Source: Legionellaceae bacterium | GTDB lineage: Bacteria > Pseudomonadota > Gammaproteobacteria > Legionellales > Legionellaceae | NCBI GenBank assembly: GCA_029210085.1 | Contig: JARGPP010000003.1 | Span: 1 to 64,000 of the forward strand | DNA: 64,000 bases | Direction of reading: 5' to 3' | Part shown: piece after piece, positions 46,901 through 55,460 of the stretch | How positions within the stretch are numbered: position 1 is the first letter of the stretch | How the letters are laid out: each line of letters starts with the position of its first letter | Made by a program: the position numbers and the translations under genes | Notes under the pieces: generated by a model | What the model was told of the DNA's origin: nothing | Databases searched by the model: none | Seen by the model: the letters and a program-made list of their open reading frames with translations, nothing else

Positions 46901-49168
46901 TACATTTTCTGCCCTTGTTTTTTGATGCTCAGTTGTTTTTAAGTATTCACTCGCATTCTCAAGTATTGATGCAATTGTATCTTCTGTTAATTGAATTGCG
47001 AGTTCTTTGGTCTGGCTTAAATGTAATAATCGTGCAAATACTGACTGAATAAACTCGGGGTGCTTCATTTGAGATATCACCGGATAAAGAGACTCAGTGC
47101 CAGCATGCGTTGCATGTAGCTCCTGTCTATTTTTCCAGTCTTGAAGCAACTGATTACTTAACCCCGCATCAACAGCTTCAAAGTGAGGTTGTAACAACTC
47201 AAACAGACTAGCCATCTTACGCTTTTCTAGCTCTGTTGGATTAGGATTCATTAAACAATGTATTGCTGGAATCAATACTTCATCAACACGGCTTAATTGA
47301 TTTTTATAATGTGTACGACGGGTCTTCGCGATTTCAAGCCGTTTTTCTGTAAACTGCTCACTTTGAAGCGGGCCTAATGTATGTAAATCAACAAAGCCCA
47401 CTTTAGAAATAATATTCTGATAATACACTTCTAATTGGGCCATCAACGGTTTCATACGACTACCGGGCGCACTCAACGTAGTCTCTTCTATTTTATCTAA
47501 AAAACCAACCAGCGCTGCAAAATAAACATTTCTTAATTCAACTATTTTCTCTTGGATAAATTGCTGTGATGCATCACTTAAAGCACTGACATTTTCTCCC
47601 ATCTCAGATAACAAACTCCATGCATGCCAAACAATGGATGCATAATGCACAACATCAAATGGCGAAAACTCACCTTTCCCACTTAACTGTGCAAATGCTT
47701 TTTGTAATTTGGCCGCTGTCTGCTGAAAGTCTTCTAAAAAAGCTGCTTCTACATTGGGTCTTGATTGAAGTTCATCCGCAATCAATTGTTTGGCTTTATC
47801 AAGCGTCTCAGACTCAACACCTACACTCGAAAAAAAGTTTTTAATGCTTGAAAATAACTGATCAGAATCCGATAAAAAAACTTGAAGATTTTCTGTTTTT
47901 TCATATCCTGTTGTTGTCAACTGAATCAGCAATGAATAATCAGCGCCCCCTGTTTTATTAGGTCTTAGCTGATCAAGTAAAACACCTTGCAAATAAGCCA
48001 CTTTCTTTAAGTTATCTGCTCCATTTTGTTCAGCCATTAATTTTTGAATAAACTGAAAACTCTCCACCAAACCTTTCGAATTGAGTTTTTCTTTCATCCA
48101 TGACCACTCACCGCCAAAAGCCTCTAAAAACTCAGGCTCAATATGTGTGATTAAATTACAGCCGCGATAAATATGCTGAATAATTTGATTGGCTTGATAT
48201 AAAGGATTAACCGCAGCTTTTGCCAAATTTGGAGGATACAAAGAAGAGCCAACTGTATAAGCAAAATCACGCCAAGTTCTATTTTGTGCTTGTTCACGCC
48301 ATTGCTGTTGAAAAGTAGCTATTGGATCGTCAGAACCAAGATAGCGCAAAATAACTTTTAAATCATCCGATTCAATGGCCTCAAGCCCAAGCTGAAAATG
48401 ATATAAAGCATTCACTATTTTTTTAATTTGAAGCACTTGAAACGAATCATGAGCATGCTCAACAAAAGGCTCACCTGATGCCTGTGGTTGCCCAAGCTCT
48501 TCTAAAAAATGCTCATTCCAATGATTTTTTTCCAAAATTTCAGCAACATATCGTTCAAAAGCATTAATACTGTCTATGATTTGTTGCTTTGTAAGTGCTT
48601 TATGTGAGTCAGAGTCAGGCATTTCAATATCAGACAGCGTATGCTCATCTATTATCCCAACCTCTTTTTCTACTTCAAGAGCTATTTTTTCGGCGTCAAG
48701 TGCTGCTTGCTCTATTTTTTCTAACAAAATTTCTGCTGAATCCGAGTCACTAAACCCCATCAATCTGGCCGTTTTTAACGCATCTGATGCTGCCTCAGCA
48801 CGTCTTGCCGCCGCTGCGGCATTACCAACCGCTTCAATGCACAGTGTTATGACTGTTTGTGGATGAGTATGACTTAAATCATTTGCTTTTTGCGCGGCTA
48901 GTTGCACTCTTTTTTCTGCAGCTCGGGCTCTTTGTTCGAATACTAATGCTTTTTTCACAGACACAAAGGTATATGGACGCTTCAAAAGACCATCTAATAA
49001 AGATTCCCTGAGCTCTTCTACTGTTTGAGAAAATAAAGCCCCTTCATTCAGTAAACCAAGAGGAACAGAAACTGTCTCCAATACACTCAATGTTGTACTT
49101 AACATTTCACTTACATTCATAGAGACACCTACATCATCTACATTTAAATCTACACCTACATCATCCAT
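43967..49168 (-). CDS. giant helical protein with two internal duplications, unknown function
   Basis: About 1,733 residues, almost all helical, with coiled-coil stretches (for example NASEYLKTTEHQKTRAENVR then EANIQREKATAERVAEE) and no signal peptide. Two internal tandem duplications are visible. Near residues 1164-1312 a unit of about 70 occurs twice (VKLMERDDLAVSADTASINV then ELQRHL; LELLERTDLTVSSDEKLMEA then ELQKHL). Near 1428-1682 a unit of about 125 occurs twice, each ending in a hydrophobic cysteine segment (CVVWFLSCIQL; AVLWLLSCVGL). I prefer the ATG at 49168, with AGGG six bases upstream, over a TTG at 49192. Size and neighbours suggest a type IV effector; this is inference. Confidence 0.55.
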   Translation of the reverse strand: MDDVGVDLNVDDVGVSMNVSEMLSTTLSVLETVSVPLGLLNEGALFSQTVEELRESLLDGLLKRPYTFVSVKKALVFEQRARAAEKRVQLAAQKANDLSHTHPQTVITLCIEAVGNAAAAARRAEAASDALKTARLMGFSDSDSAEILLEKIEQAALDAEKIALEVEKEVGIIDEHTLSDIEMPDSDSHKALTKQQIIDSINAFERYVAEILEKNHWNEHFLEELGQPQASGEPFVEHAHDSFQVLQIKKIVNALYHFQLGLEAIESDDLKVILRYLGSDDPIATFQQQWREQAQNRTWRDFAYTVGSSLYPPNLAKAAVNPLYQANQIIQHIYRGCNLITHIEPEFLEAFGGEWSWMKEKLNSKGLVESFQFIQKLMAEQNGADNLKKVAYLQGVLLDQLRPNKTGGADYSLLIQLTTTGYEKTENLQVFLSDSDQLFSSIKNFFSSVGVESETLDKAKQLIADELQSRPNVEAAFLEDFQQTAAKLQKAFAQLSGKGEFSPFDVVHYASIVWHAWSLLSEMGENVSALSDASQQFIQEKIVELRNVYFAALVGFLDKIEETTLSAPGSRMKPLMAQLEVYYQNIISKVGFVDLHTLGPLQSEQFTEKRLEIAKTRRTHYKNQLSRVDEVLIPAIHCLMNPNPTELEKRKMASLFELLQPHFEAVDAGLSNQLLQDWKNRQELHATHAGTESLYPVISQMKHPEFIQSVFARLLHLSQTKELAIQLTEDTIASILENASEYLKTTEHQKTRAENVREANIQREKATAERVAEESHLPSPQSVDVLNKLPVRTITDLKPASDRKVAEYLIEDISEGVNEEGAADPTKDSLIRKLEKGLKTAQTHLEAYGIDPNGNHESPLSLTHITSTLASLQASCKILEEIRPNSSSLPYKSEGMYVVQTIQLFYGWISAILEIYPYGITIQSECQKGTEALVETYQASAKHYQMPKSMALPDLAYSGMHAALTGPAHLKALAKGYSDLPEAGKRQANEKADVFAGEIDRLNQHANLEWSLYRYPALTYDAGRILTKRLMGQETIDQQAIRSTNKLAKSVYKTAMEHGLDGLNHQVFHEMLCKADDAEQALTLPPGTLSLPLEHLVDDYRQALLDPLSVPSGKYFEVRVDEESFNKRAARMPDGGSHAMFLKGRLHRGSVYDVKLMERDDLAVSADTASINVELQRHLDSGALQLEQSQPTLLKLKSSAEETDKLRYVVYGNSNQKGWRFTELELLERTDLTVSSDEKLMEAELQKHLVSKRLVLGKIKPTLLKVKLAPKGSAKGSDKFGYFAYSHSKGSDWTFKALDASVFESDAAAPSKTLKYAHASELCEYITSHSGHTEKTLIEVRQACVREDVIDRALDLELMRIQKSKSFELKYANQLYLGALRKALRPAIHQWVPNKDIGGFEDSVFDFMYKKSIEDLSLFDESQDQGSCRLDAMCAYISNLENYLKQTYIEKHCFLFYLFEDQETHAKKLAWTKQLRALVNDSTRTPSERIYALQDLIQSKAFQNDMQAYSIWFSFAGIGRCVVWFLSCIQLCSYQTAGTFAFDSLVRAADLTVSELQVFDELYATDYRRLDAILRQITLLEEHLDPKKDASYVGRAKLYEDLLTRSKKRGWLLQLRRIAENTDHTPVERIAAMRELMSQKQFKSDMLTYAAIGDVFTFRAFKRAVLWLLSCVGLYTLPCVGECNALMHSSKPETGYSKSPLINVGLFSESAPSTDRNYTAESALDKLGLASAA

Positions 49169-49196
49169 CCGAGCCCTACCCAACACATCCAAAGTG

Positions 49197-49883
49197 CTAG
49201 CTGATTCGCTTAAAAATTAAATCCCAAGTACCATGCCCTAAACGTTGTCCTCGCGCCTCAAACTTCGTGAGTGGTCGTGTATCAGGTTTAGGTGAAAATG
49301 CACCATCATATGCCTGATTATACAACAAACTGTCTTTTTCTAAAACCAAGAGCATATGATTAGCATACTCTTCCCAATCCGTTGCACAGTGCAAAAAACC
49401 ATCTTTTCGGAGCGCTTTAGCTAATACACGTACAAAATCTGTTTGAATCAAACGACGTTTATGATGTCGTGCTTTAGGCCATGGATCAGGAAAAAACACC
49501 TGAACGCCTGCTAAAACATTCGCTGCAATACAGTGTTGAAAAACTTGAACCGCATCATAAGGTGCAACACGTATATTACCCAAATCAGCATCATGTACAT
49601 CAGCGACTAAACTACCAATGCCTGCACGATGTACCTCGATGCCTACAAAATTAATCTCTGGCCTTTCTTGTGCCATTTGAACAAGTGATTGCCCCATACC
49701 AAAACCAATTTCAACAATAGTATCTGCTGTACGTCCAAATATTTCATTTAAACACCATGGTGTTTCTTGCATCGGTAATACATAATCAGGCAAATAAAGA
49801 GATAAAGCACGCGCCTGGCGGGGACTTAAACGCCCTGCACGCAAAGTAAAACTCTTGATGGTACGATGTATCAATTCACCCAT
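49197..49883 (-). CDS. trmB: tRNA (guanine-46-N7)-methyltransferase
   Basis: A 228-residue enzyme with SAM motif TIVEIGFGMGQSLVQMA, the conserved FFPDPWPKARHHKRRLIQ, and C-terminal RPLTKFEARGQRLGHGTWDL (TxFExRG). TrmB methylates G46 in the tRNA variable loop. Length matches the family. The stop lies five bases before the unrelated giant gene's frame and within the same strand. Confidence 0.96.
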   Translation of the reverse strand: MGELIHRTIKSFTLRAGRLSPRQARALSLYLPDYVLPMQETPWCLNEIFGRTADTIVEIGFGMGQSLVQMAQERPEINFVGIEVHRAGIGSLVADVHDADLGNIRVAPYDAVQVFQHCIAANVLAGVQVFFPDPWPKARHHKRRLIQTDFVRVLAKALRKDGFLHCATDWEEYANHMLLVLEKDSLLYNQAYDGAFSPKPDTRPLTKFEARGQRLGHGTWDLIFKRIS

Positions 49884-49963
49884 TATTTGCTCAATAATAA
49901 AACATAATTCCCCTATTATAACCAGTTATGTATTTCTTGTCACCCACTAAATGCATTTTTTAA

Positions 49964-49992
49964 TTGCATCTGAAGTTATTTTTTGATATAAA
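49964..49992 (+). promoter_or_regulatory. sigma-70 promoter for rpmB-rpmG
   Basis: TTGCAT (49964-49969) and TATAAA (49987-49992) are separated by exactly 17 bases. The rpmB ATG follows 40 bases later. A strong housekeeping promoter is expected for ribosomal protein genes. Confidence 0.7.
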
Positions 49993-50032
49993 ACGCGACT
50001 CACATTTGAATTAAACATTGCGGAGCAACAGC

Positions 50033-50269
50033 ATGTCACGAATATGCCAAATTACAGGCAAGCGCCCCACTACAGGGAACAATGTATCTCATGCCAATAA
50101 TAAATCTAAAAGAAGATTTATTCCTAACATCCAAAAACACCGAATTTGGGTTGAAGAAGAGGCACGTTATATTACCTTAAAAATCAGCACGAAAGGCCTT
50201 CGTGTGATTGATAAGCTAGGTATTCAAACTGTACTTAAACGACTTCGTGCGAAAGGCGAAAAAATTTAA
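50033..50269 (+). CDS. rpmB: ribosomal protein bL28
   Basis: A 78-residue L28, the usual length: [32 protein letters not shown], and [13 protein letters not shown]. The ATG at 50033 is preferred, with GGAG eight bases upstream, over an in-frame start at 50018. It is co-transcribed with rpmG. Confidence 0.97.
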   Translation: MSRICQITGKRPTTGNNVSHANNKSKRRFIPNIQKHRIWVEEEARYITLKISTKGLRVIDKLGIQTVLKRLRAKGEKI

Positions 50270-50291
50270 CCCGTAAAAGAGGAGTGCCACC

Positions 50292-50456
50292 ATGGCCGCT
50301 GTGACAGTTAAAGTAAAAATGGAGTCAACTGCAGGAACGGGTTATTACAAAACTACGACCAAAAACCCACGTAATCACCCTGAAAAGATGGAGCTCATGA
50401 TGTACGATCCTGTGATTCGTAAACATGTGTTGTTTAAAGAGAAAAAAGTAAAATAG
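50292..50456 (+). CDS. rpmG: ribosomal protein bL33
   Basis: A 54-residue protein reading [20 protein letters not shown] then [20 protein letters not shown] and [12 protein letters not shown], a clear L33. GAGGAG lies just upstream of the ATG. It lacks the zinc cysteines, so it is the C-minus form. It is the second gene of the rpmBG operon, 22 bases after rpmB, and is followed by a terminator. Confidence 0.96.
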   Translation: MAAVTVKVKMESTAGTGYYKTTTKNPRNHPEKMELMMYDPVIRKHVLFKEKKVK

Positions 50457-50476
50457 CAAATCCAGTATATTCATCT

Positions 50477-50507
50477 AAAAAATAGCCTCTGTTGAGGCTA
50501 TTTTTTT
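50477..50507 (+). terminator. rho-independent terminator of rpmB-rpmG
   Basis: AATAGCCTC (50481-50489) pairs with GAGGCTATT (50494-50502) around a TGTT loop and runs into seven Ts. The flanking A-run makes it work in both directions, so it could also serve the convergent acyltransferase gene. Confidence 0.88.
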
Positions 50508-50552
50508 ATCTGACTTACAAAAAAGCTCAGAACAAAGCTCCTTTCAACATAC

Positions 50553-51649
50553 TCAGCCAGAGGCCATAGAAAGGCCTGTTTCTCGAAAAAATTTATTCAA
50601 CAGATATTGTTGAGCAGGTTTCTCTATATATTTAAACGTAAGCGACGCAACAAAAATAATTAAAAGCACATAAGGCAAATAAATCAGATCATTCCAGTAA
50701 CCCAGTCCAAAATCAAACACTCGCTCTGTCTCTGATGGCATAAAATTAAAGCCAAATATTTTATCGATAACAATAGAAACCGCTTTCGAAGCGGTAATAA
50801 TCCACGTATGTGTCAAATAAATAGAAAAAGAAAGTTCTCCCATTCTTCTAAAAAAAGACAAACTTAAAAACTTAGAAACAACCCCCTGCTCATTGGCAAA
50901 AATCAAAATGACCATAAAAAATAATAAGGGGTAAAGATAAGTATATGCTCCGTTAATCACGGTCATAGAAAAAGAAAAAAACAAACCTATCACAACTAAA
51001 ACCTCACAAAAAGGCTTGAAATTAACTCTAAAACTTAATTTATAGGCAACAACACCCAAGAAAAATGAATAAGTACATCTAAACATGGGCCATCGATAAA
51101 TATCAGACATGGATGAGTTATAATATAAAATCAGCATCGATATTAAAGCTATACTTAATGAAGCTTTAACAATGCTCTTACGTGGGCACAGTAAGACCAA
51201 TACTCCAAAAGCTATATAGGTATAAAACTCAACAGCAATACTCCATGCAGGCTGGTTCCATGTTGCATCAGTATGTAAGCCAAATGCTTGCAAAAAAGTA
51301 GCATTAGTTAGAAATGAGAAAAGTGAAAATCGATCGCCTAAGTCAATATGAAATATTAAATTAAAAGCAGCAAATGGAATAAATAACACCATCATAAAAA
51401 AATGTAACGGCCATATTCGGGCAAACCGTTTTTTAACAAACAGATAAAGACTTTCTTGATTGTTAATTTTATCTAAGTAGCTATGAGCAATCACAAATCC
51501 GCTCAATACAAAAAAAACTCCACAAATAACCAGGTATTTTTAGAAAATGGGATGGTTGTAAAAAATCCAGATACATGTAAGTGCCCAATTGCTACCATGA
51601 TTGCAGCAATTCCCCTAAAGCTATCCAACACATTATATCGTTTTTTCAA
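50553..51649 (-). pseudogene. acyltransferase-3 family membrane O-acyltransferase, frameshifted
   Basis: The main frame (50553-51506) has the body of an acyltransferase-3 protein, with about ten membrane segments and RFARIWPLHF and WSIAVEFYTY. Its N-terminus is in another frame: from a TTG at 51649, with AAGGA 10 bases before it, KKRYNVLDSFRGIAAIMVA then IGHLHVSG reads up to an 8-base A-run near 51510-51517. One added base there rejoins both parts into WLFVEFFFVLSGFVIAHSY, an intact protein of 365 residues. The catalytic His in the IGHLH segment is thus kept. Such enzymes acetylate surface sugars. It may be phase-variable, recently dead, or a sequencing slip. Confidence 0.8.
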
Positions 51650-52150
51650 AGCTTAAAATCCTTTTTAAAAATAACATATCAATAACAAAAACAAAAACAA
51701 GTGAAAACTATAATCCATTAATTTAATACAAGAGCATATTTACGTCCACAAATAATATCACATAATACGACTGTGATGATGAAATACTCACCCTATCAGC
51801 CTTCTGCATATTAAAGAATATCTCTTTTCTACTCAAAGAGCCGCTATTTCAATAGCCATGCTGTATTTTTACCGGTTTATTATGGCGACATAGGGAGCAA
51901 TCAATACAAAGCAATCCGTGAGTATTTACTTATATAGCAATCACATGGCTTAACACACGATTATAACCGTAAAATACATCTATAACGAACCAAAAGAACC
52001 TTAGATAAAGTGATTTATAATAAATTACACCCCACTTAGATATGCACAAAAAACTCAATATCAATCAAGAAACTTTACGCCATGCCGTCACGCTAAGTCC
52101 CATCATTCGAACATCAATGCTCAATGATGGGATTTTTCTTTGCCTATCGA
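51650..52150. other. intergenic region with a terminator-like hairpin
   Basis: The clearest elements are a TATAAT-like -10 at 52017-52022 without a good -35, and a hairpin at 52098-52137. A 48-codon frame at 52042-52188 crosses that hairpin and reads MHKKLNINQETLRHAVTLSP at its start, but the hairpin and the overlap with hpf argue against it as a gene. Confidence 0.4.
52098..52137 (+). terminator. rho-independent terminator-like hairpin
   Basis: TCCCATCATT (52098-52107) and AATGATGGGA (52123-52132) form a perfect 10-bp stem followed by TTTTTCTTT. It lies just downstream of the hpf stop, but its T-run is on the plus strand. A short plus-strand transcript starting near 52020 could end here. 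Confidence 0.65.
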
Positions 52151-52444
52151 TTACTCCCGATGAGAGTCCATCTTTTCTTTATGTTTAATCAGTTGTCTAT
52201 CAAGCTTTCCTACCAACTCATCAATAGCGGTATACATATTTTCTGCTTCCGCACTTGCATGTAACTCGCTTTTAGGAATCAGTATCGTTGCATCAACAAT
52301 CTGTCTCAACTTTTCCACGTTAAACGTCACATTGATTGCCGTAATTCTATCAAAATGTCGCGATAATTTACCAAATTTTTCTTCGGTAAATGCTTTCAAT
52401 GCGTCCGTTATTTCTACCTGATGTCCTGTGAAATTAATTTCCAT
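52151..52444 (-). CDS. hpf: ribosome hibernation-promoting factor
   Basis: A 97-residue Hpf/YhbH-type protein: NFTGHQVEITDALKAFTEEKFGKLSRHFDRITAINV and later SELHASAEAENMYTAIDELVGKLDRQLIKHKEK. It binds the decoding centre and locks idle ribosomes in dimers. AAGGAG lies seven bases before the ATG. It is the short form, without the long dimerisation domain. It is divergent from the HPr-like gene, an arrangement derived from the usual rpoN-hpf-pts cluster. Confidence 0.94.
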   Translation of the reverse strand: MEINFTGHQVEITDALKAFTEEKFGKLSRHFDRITAINVTFNVEKLRQIVDATILIPKSELHASAEAENMYTAIDELVGKLDRQLIKHKEKMDSHRE

Positions 52445-52580
52445 ACAACAACTCCTTAGTTTGGCTTAGCACTTATTGAACAAAAAACCCTTACTTATAG
52501 TGTAATCTTTTTTCCTTGATTATCAATTAAACATCATTTTGAATTTGCAGTATAAAAACAACCATGGTAAATTAATTGAC

Positions 52581-52850
52581 ATGATAGAAACACAAATTAC
52601 AATTATCAACAAATTAGGCCTGCACGCACGTGCTTCGGCAAAATTTGTCTCAACTGCAGGCCGATTTCAAAGTCAAATTGATGTGACTAAAGACAAACAA
52701 AAGGTAAATGGTAAAAGTATTATGGGGGTCATGATGCTTGCCGCTAGTCAAAACAGTCAACTAACACTCCAAATCAACGGACCCGATGAAGAAAGCATGA
52801 CACATGCGTTGATAAACCTTGTTGATAATCGGTTTGGGGAGCCTGAGTAG
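52581..52850 (+). CDS. HPr-family phosphocarrier (PtsH/NPr-like)
   Basis: An 89-residue HPr protein. The phosphorylated His15 is in NKLGLHARASAKFV, and Ser46 is in GKSIMGVMMLAA. HPr accepts phosphate from enzyme I. Next to hpf it could be NPr of the nitrogen PTS. The frame extends to 52539, but the ATG at 52581 gives the standard length. Confidence 0.9.
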   Translation: MIETQITIINKLGLHARASAKFVSTAGRFQSQIDVTKDKQKVNGKSIMGVMMLAASQNSQLTLQINGPDEESMTHALINLVDNRFGEPE

Positions 52851-52863
52851 CTCCCTTTTACGC

Positions 52864-53619
52864 TCATCCTTTTATTTTTCTAACAACACCTTTACGGCGC
52901 TTTCCACGCGCCTTTTTTAATCCCGTTAATGTTTGAAATGGCCCAGATAATGCATAACCTAACGAAGCAACAAACAACATAACAGATGGGGCAGCTGCAA
53001 TTGTGACAAATAGCAAAACAATTAAAAGGACATGAAGAAAAGGTATCTTTCCCTTAAAATCTAACTTTTTAAAACTATGATATCGTATATTACTCACCTG
53101 CAGGGCAGCAACTAACAATAAAAAACCAACTGAAATCCAACCCACAAATAAATTTGCCCCACCTTCGGTATGACAAATCCATACAAAAGAAGCAAGAACA
53201 GCGGCAGCAGCAGGACATGCTAACCCTTGAAAATAACGTTTATCTGCCGTTTCTAGTTGTGTGTTAAAGCGAGCCAGTCTCAGTGCAACTGCCGCCGTAT
53301 AAATAAAAGCAGCGAGCCAGCCAAATTTTCCAAGACGTTCAAGCGCCCAACTATACAGCAAAACTGACGGTGCAACCCCAAAGGTTACCATATCGGATAA
53401 ACTATCATACTCAGCACCAAAGGCTGTTTGTGTGTTTGTCATTCGTGCAATACGACCATCGAGTGCATCCCATACCATCCCTACAAAAATAGCAATAACA
53501 GCAACATCATACTGTCCTTTCAATGAAGCAATGATTGAATAAAAGGCAGAAAATAAACTGGCTGTGGTCAATAAATTAGGCAGTAAGTAAATGCCATTAT
53601 GTGTATTTTTTTGCTTCAC
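52864..53619 (-). CDS. pssA: CDP-diacylglycerol-serine O-phosphatidyltransferase
   Basis: A 251-residue membrane enzyme with the CDP-alcohol phosphotransferase motif DALDGRIARMTNTQTAFGAEYDSLSDM (DGxxAR...GxxxDxxxD). It is a type II (Bacillus-like) PssA and makes phosphatidylserine, the precursor of phosphatidylethanolamine. The C-terminus is short and very basic (KKARGKRRKGVVRKIKG). It is divergent from the DUF3579 gene. Confidence 0.92.
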   Translation of the reverse strand: MKQKNTHNGIYLLPNLLTTASLFSAFYSIIASLKGQYDVAVIAIFVGMVWDALDGRIARMTNTQTAFGAEYDSLSDMVTFGVAPSVLLYSWALERLGKFGWLAAFIYTAAVALRLARFNTQLETADKRYFQGLACPAAAAVLASFVWICHTEGGANLFVGWISVGFLLLVAALQVSNIRYHSFKKLDFKGKIPFLHVLLIVLLFVTIAAAPSVMLFVASLGYALSGPFQTLTGLKKARGKRRKGVVRKIKG

Positions 53620-53760
53620 TGTTTATTCCAAAGTGAGTTAATGTTTTTAATATACTACCACAATACTGGCTCACATGACTATTGTGGGCCTACGAAAACC
53701 ATGCGTTTTATGATAAAATACCGCCCTTGGTGCTATACTGTACACATTGAATTTATATTA

Positions 53761-54087
53761 ATGGTTGATATGAAGAAATCAGTAAAAACAACAAAAAACA
53801 GTAAAAAAATTGTCATCGAGGGTGTAACGCCTGAAGGTCAAGCATTTCGCCCAAGTGATTGGGCTGAGCGCATGAGTGGCTCATTGGCAAGCTTTAAAAA
53901 AAGTCGTATCCATTACTCACCCTTACTACAACCCAGCGTCAATCATAAAGGATACAAGTGTGTCTTACTTGATCCTAAGCTCAAAGAATCTAGCCCACAA
54001 ATTTATCAATCTATTTTGGATTTTGCAGAAGCCAACCAACTCAAAATTTGTGATGAAGATGACTCACCCGAGTCTACACCTGAATAA
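53761..54087 (+). CDS. DUF3579 protein
   Basis: A protein of about 108 residues. The core EGVTPEGQAFRPSDWAERMSGSLASF and the later YSPLLQPSVNHKGYKCVLLDPKL are the hallmark of DUF3579, a proteobacterial family of unknown function. A basic Lys/Thr N-terminus and an acidic C-terminus (CDEDDSPESTPE) flank it. The ATG at 53761 or the one at 53770 may be used. Confidence 0.85.
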   Translation: MVDMKKSVKTTKNSKKIVIEGVTPEGQAFRPSDWAERMSGSLASFKKSRIHYSPLLQPSVNHKGYKCVLLDPKLKESSPQIYQSILDFAEANQLKICDEDDSPESTPE

Positions 54088-54090
54088 TAC

Positions 54091-54627
54091 TCATCCTGTC
54101 GCATTACTTTTAACCGCACCCATCACCGCAAAAAAATTATTCATTGCATATTGAATGGCCTCAATTGTATTATCAAAATTTAAAGCAAAAATACCAGCCA
54201 CAATAAATGTTAATCCTTTTGAACCTTCTTGAACACCAGGCTCACTGCCATGCGCAAGTAATACAGAACCCCGCACAAACCAAAGAACACCTGCGGTTTT
54301 AATCAAGAATTTAATGGCGGCAGTTAAATCATCTTCTGTTTCAGAGGAGTAAGCTAAAATGTTATTACTACCAAAAGCGGTATTTGCAAGTGTGCTCATT
54401 GCTGTGGGTAGAAAAATAAGCCCAACCCCTATTGAAAAATATGTGATTGGTACAAACATTTTTTCTTGCGAGTGTGATTGCGCGCGTGCATCCCCAATTT
54501 TACGAAACTTTCCCATTGCCGCAATCACAAAAGCAATACCAATCACATAGCCAAAACCAGATAACAGTTCTTGTATAGGCGCAAGTGATTTACTTAAATT
54601 TATAAAAATCGAAACTAAATCAGGCAT
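54091..54627 (-). CDS. IcmC/DotE-like type IVB secretion protein
   Basis: A 178-residue protein with four membrane segments (about 20-40, 58-80, 103-125, 137-157). LLSGFGYVIGIAFVIAAMGK, FRKIGDARAQ, IKTAGVLWFVRGSVLLAHGS EPGVQEGSKGLTFIVAGIFALNFDNT match what I recall of IcmC/DotE and its relatives, inner-membrane parts of the Dot/Icm complex that injects effectors into host cells. In Legionella icmC sits among other icm genes. Here it stands alone, so it may be a spare copy. Its stop is three bases from the DUF3579 stop. Confidence 0.8.
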   Translation of the reverse strand: MPDLVSIFINLSKSLAPIQELLSGFGYVIGIAFVIAAMGKFRKIGDARAQSHSQEKMFVPITYFSIGVGLIFLPTAMSTLANTAFGSNNILAYSSETEDDLTAAIKFLIKTAGVLWFVRGSVLLAHGSEPGVQEGSKGLTFIVAGIFALNFDNTIEAIQYAMNNFFAVMGAVKSNATG

Positions 54628-54704
54628 AAAACCCTATCCGTACTTGCAATTTGGCGCTTTTAAACGCATATTTAGAACCTTTCCACTCAGCAAAGCACAT
54701 CACT

Positions 54705-55433
54705 ATGCAGGCTAACACCTTTACCATCACCTTGGAAGAGGCGTACATGATCACGCCCTCCGTAAAACAGTTTGTTTTTACACCGGCCACCCCTTTAAAT
54801 TATCTCCCAGGACAGTTTATTACAATACATATTCAGCACGATGGTAAAATTTTACGTCGAAGTTATAGCCTTGCAAACGCTCCTAGCTCAAAAAATCAAT
54901 TAGAATTTGCCGCAGGTTTTGTTGAAAATGGTCCAAGTACCGAACTGCTCTTTCATTTAAAACCTGGTGATACACTCAATACAACCGGCCCGTTCGGTCG
55001 TCTAACACTCAAAGACGAAGATCCTGTACGCTATATTTTTGTCGCAACAAGCACAGGCGTTACACCCTATCATGCTATGTTGCCGGCGCTTAAAAAACGA
55101 CTCGATGCAAACCCAAATCTGCATGTTGTCCTATTACAAGGCGTACAGAACCGGCATGACTTACTCTATCATGACACCTTTTTAGCCTTTGCCCAGCAAA
55201 CCCCTCGTGTGACCTATCGCGCGCAACTAAGTCGTGAAAATCCTGAAGCGCTCAGGGCAAACGAACATGCAGGCTATGTACAAACAGCCTATCCCGAGTT
55301 GAATTTAAATCCTGAAGAAGACATAGTTTACTTATGTGGAAATCCTGGTATGGTAGATGAGTCTTTTTCTGACCTTAAAGACCGCGGTTTCGCCATACAG
55401 CGTATTGTTCGTGAAAAATATATCTCTCGATAA
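54705..55433 (+). CDS. FAD-dependent ferredoxin-NADP reductase-type oxidoreductase
   Basis: A protein of about 242 residues, FNR-like. RRSYSLANAPSS is the FAD motif (RxYS), GPFGRLTL and FVATSTGVTPYHAML bind the pyrophosphates, and YLCGNPGMVDE is the NAD(P) C-terminal motif. It moves electrons between NAD(P)H and a small carrier. I choose the ATG at 54705, at the domain start; a frame from 54651 adds an unconserved leader. There is no clear ribosome binding site. Confidence 0.87.
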   Translation: MQANTFTITLEEAYMITPSVKQFVFTPATPLNYLPGQFITIHIQHDGKILRRSYSLANAPSSKNQLEFAAGFVENGPSTELLFHLKPGDTLNTTGPFGRLTLKDEDPVRYIFVATSTGVTPYHAMLPALKKRLDANPNLHVVLLQGVQNRHDLLYHDTFLAFAQQTPRVTYRAQLSRENPEALRANEHAGYVQTAYPELNLNPEEDIVYLCGNPGMVDESFSDLKDRGFAIQRIVREKYISR

Positions 55434-55460
55434 TAAAAAGCAATTTAAGGAGCAGCACCC

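Noticed and set aside
44551-48866. Several plus-strand frames of 60-100 codons opposite the giant gene
   Set aside because: All are antisense shadows of one long, continuous coding frame.
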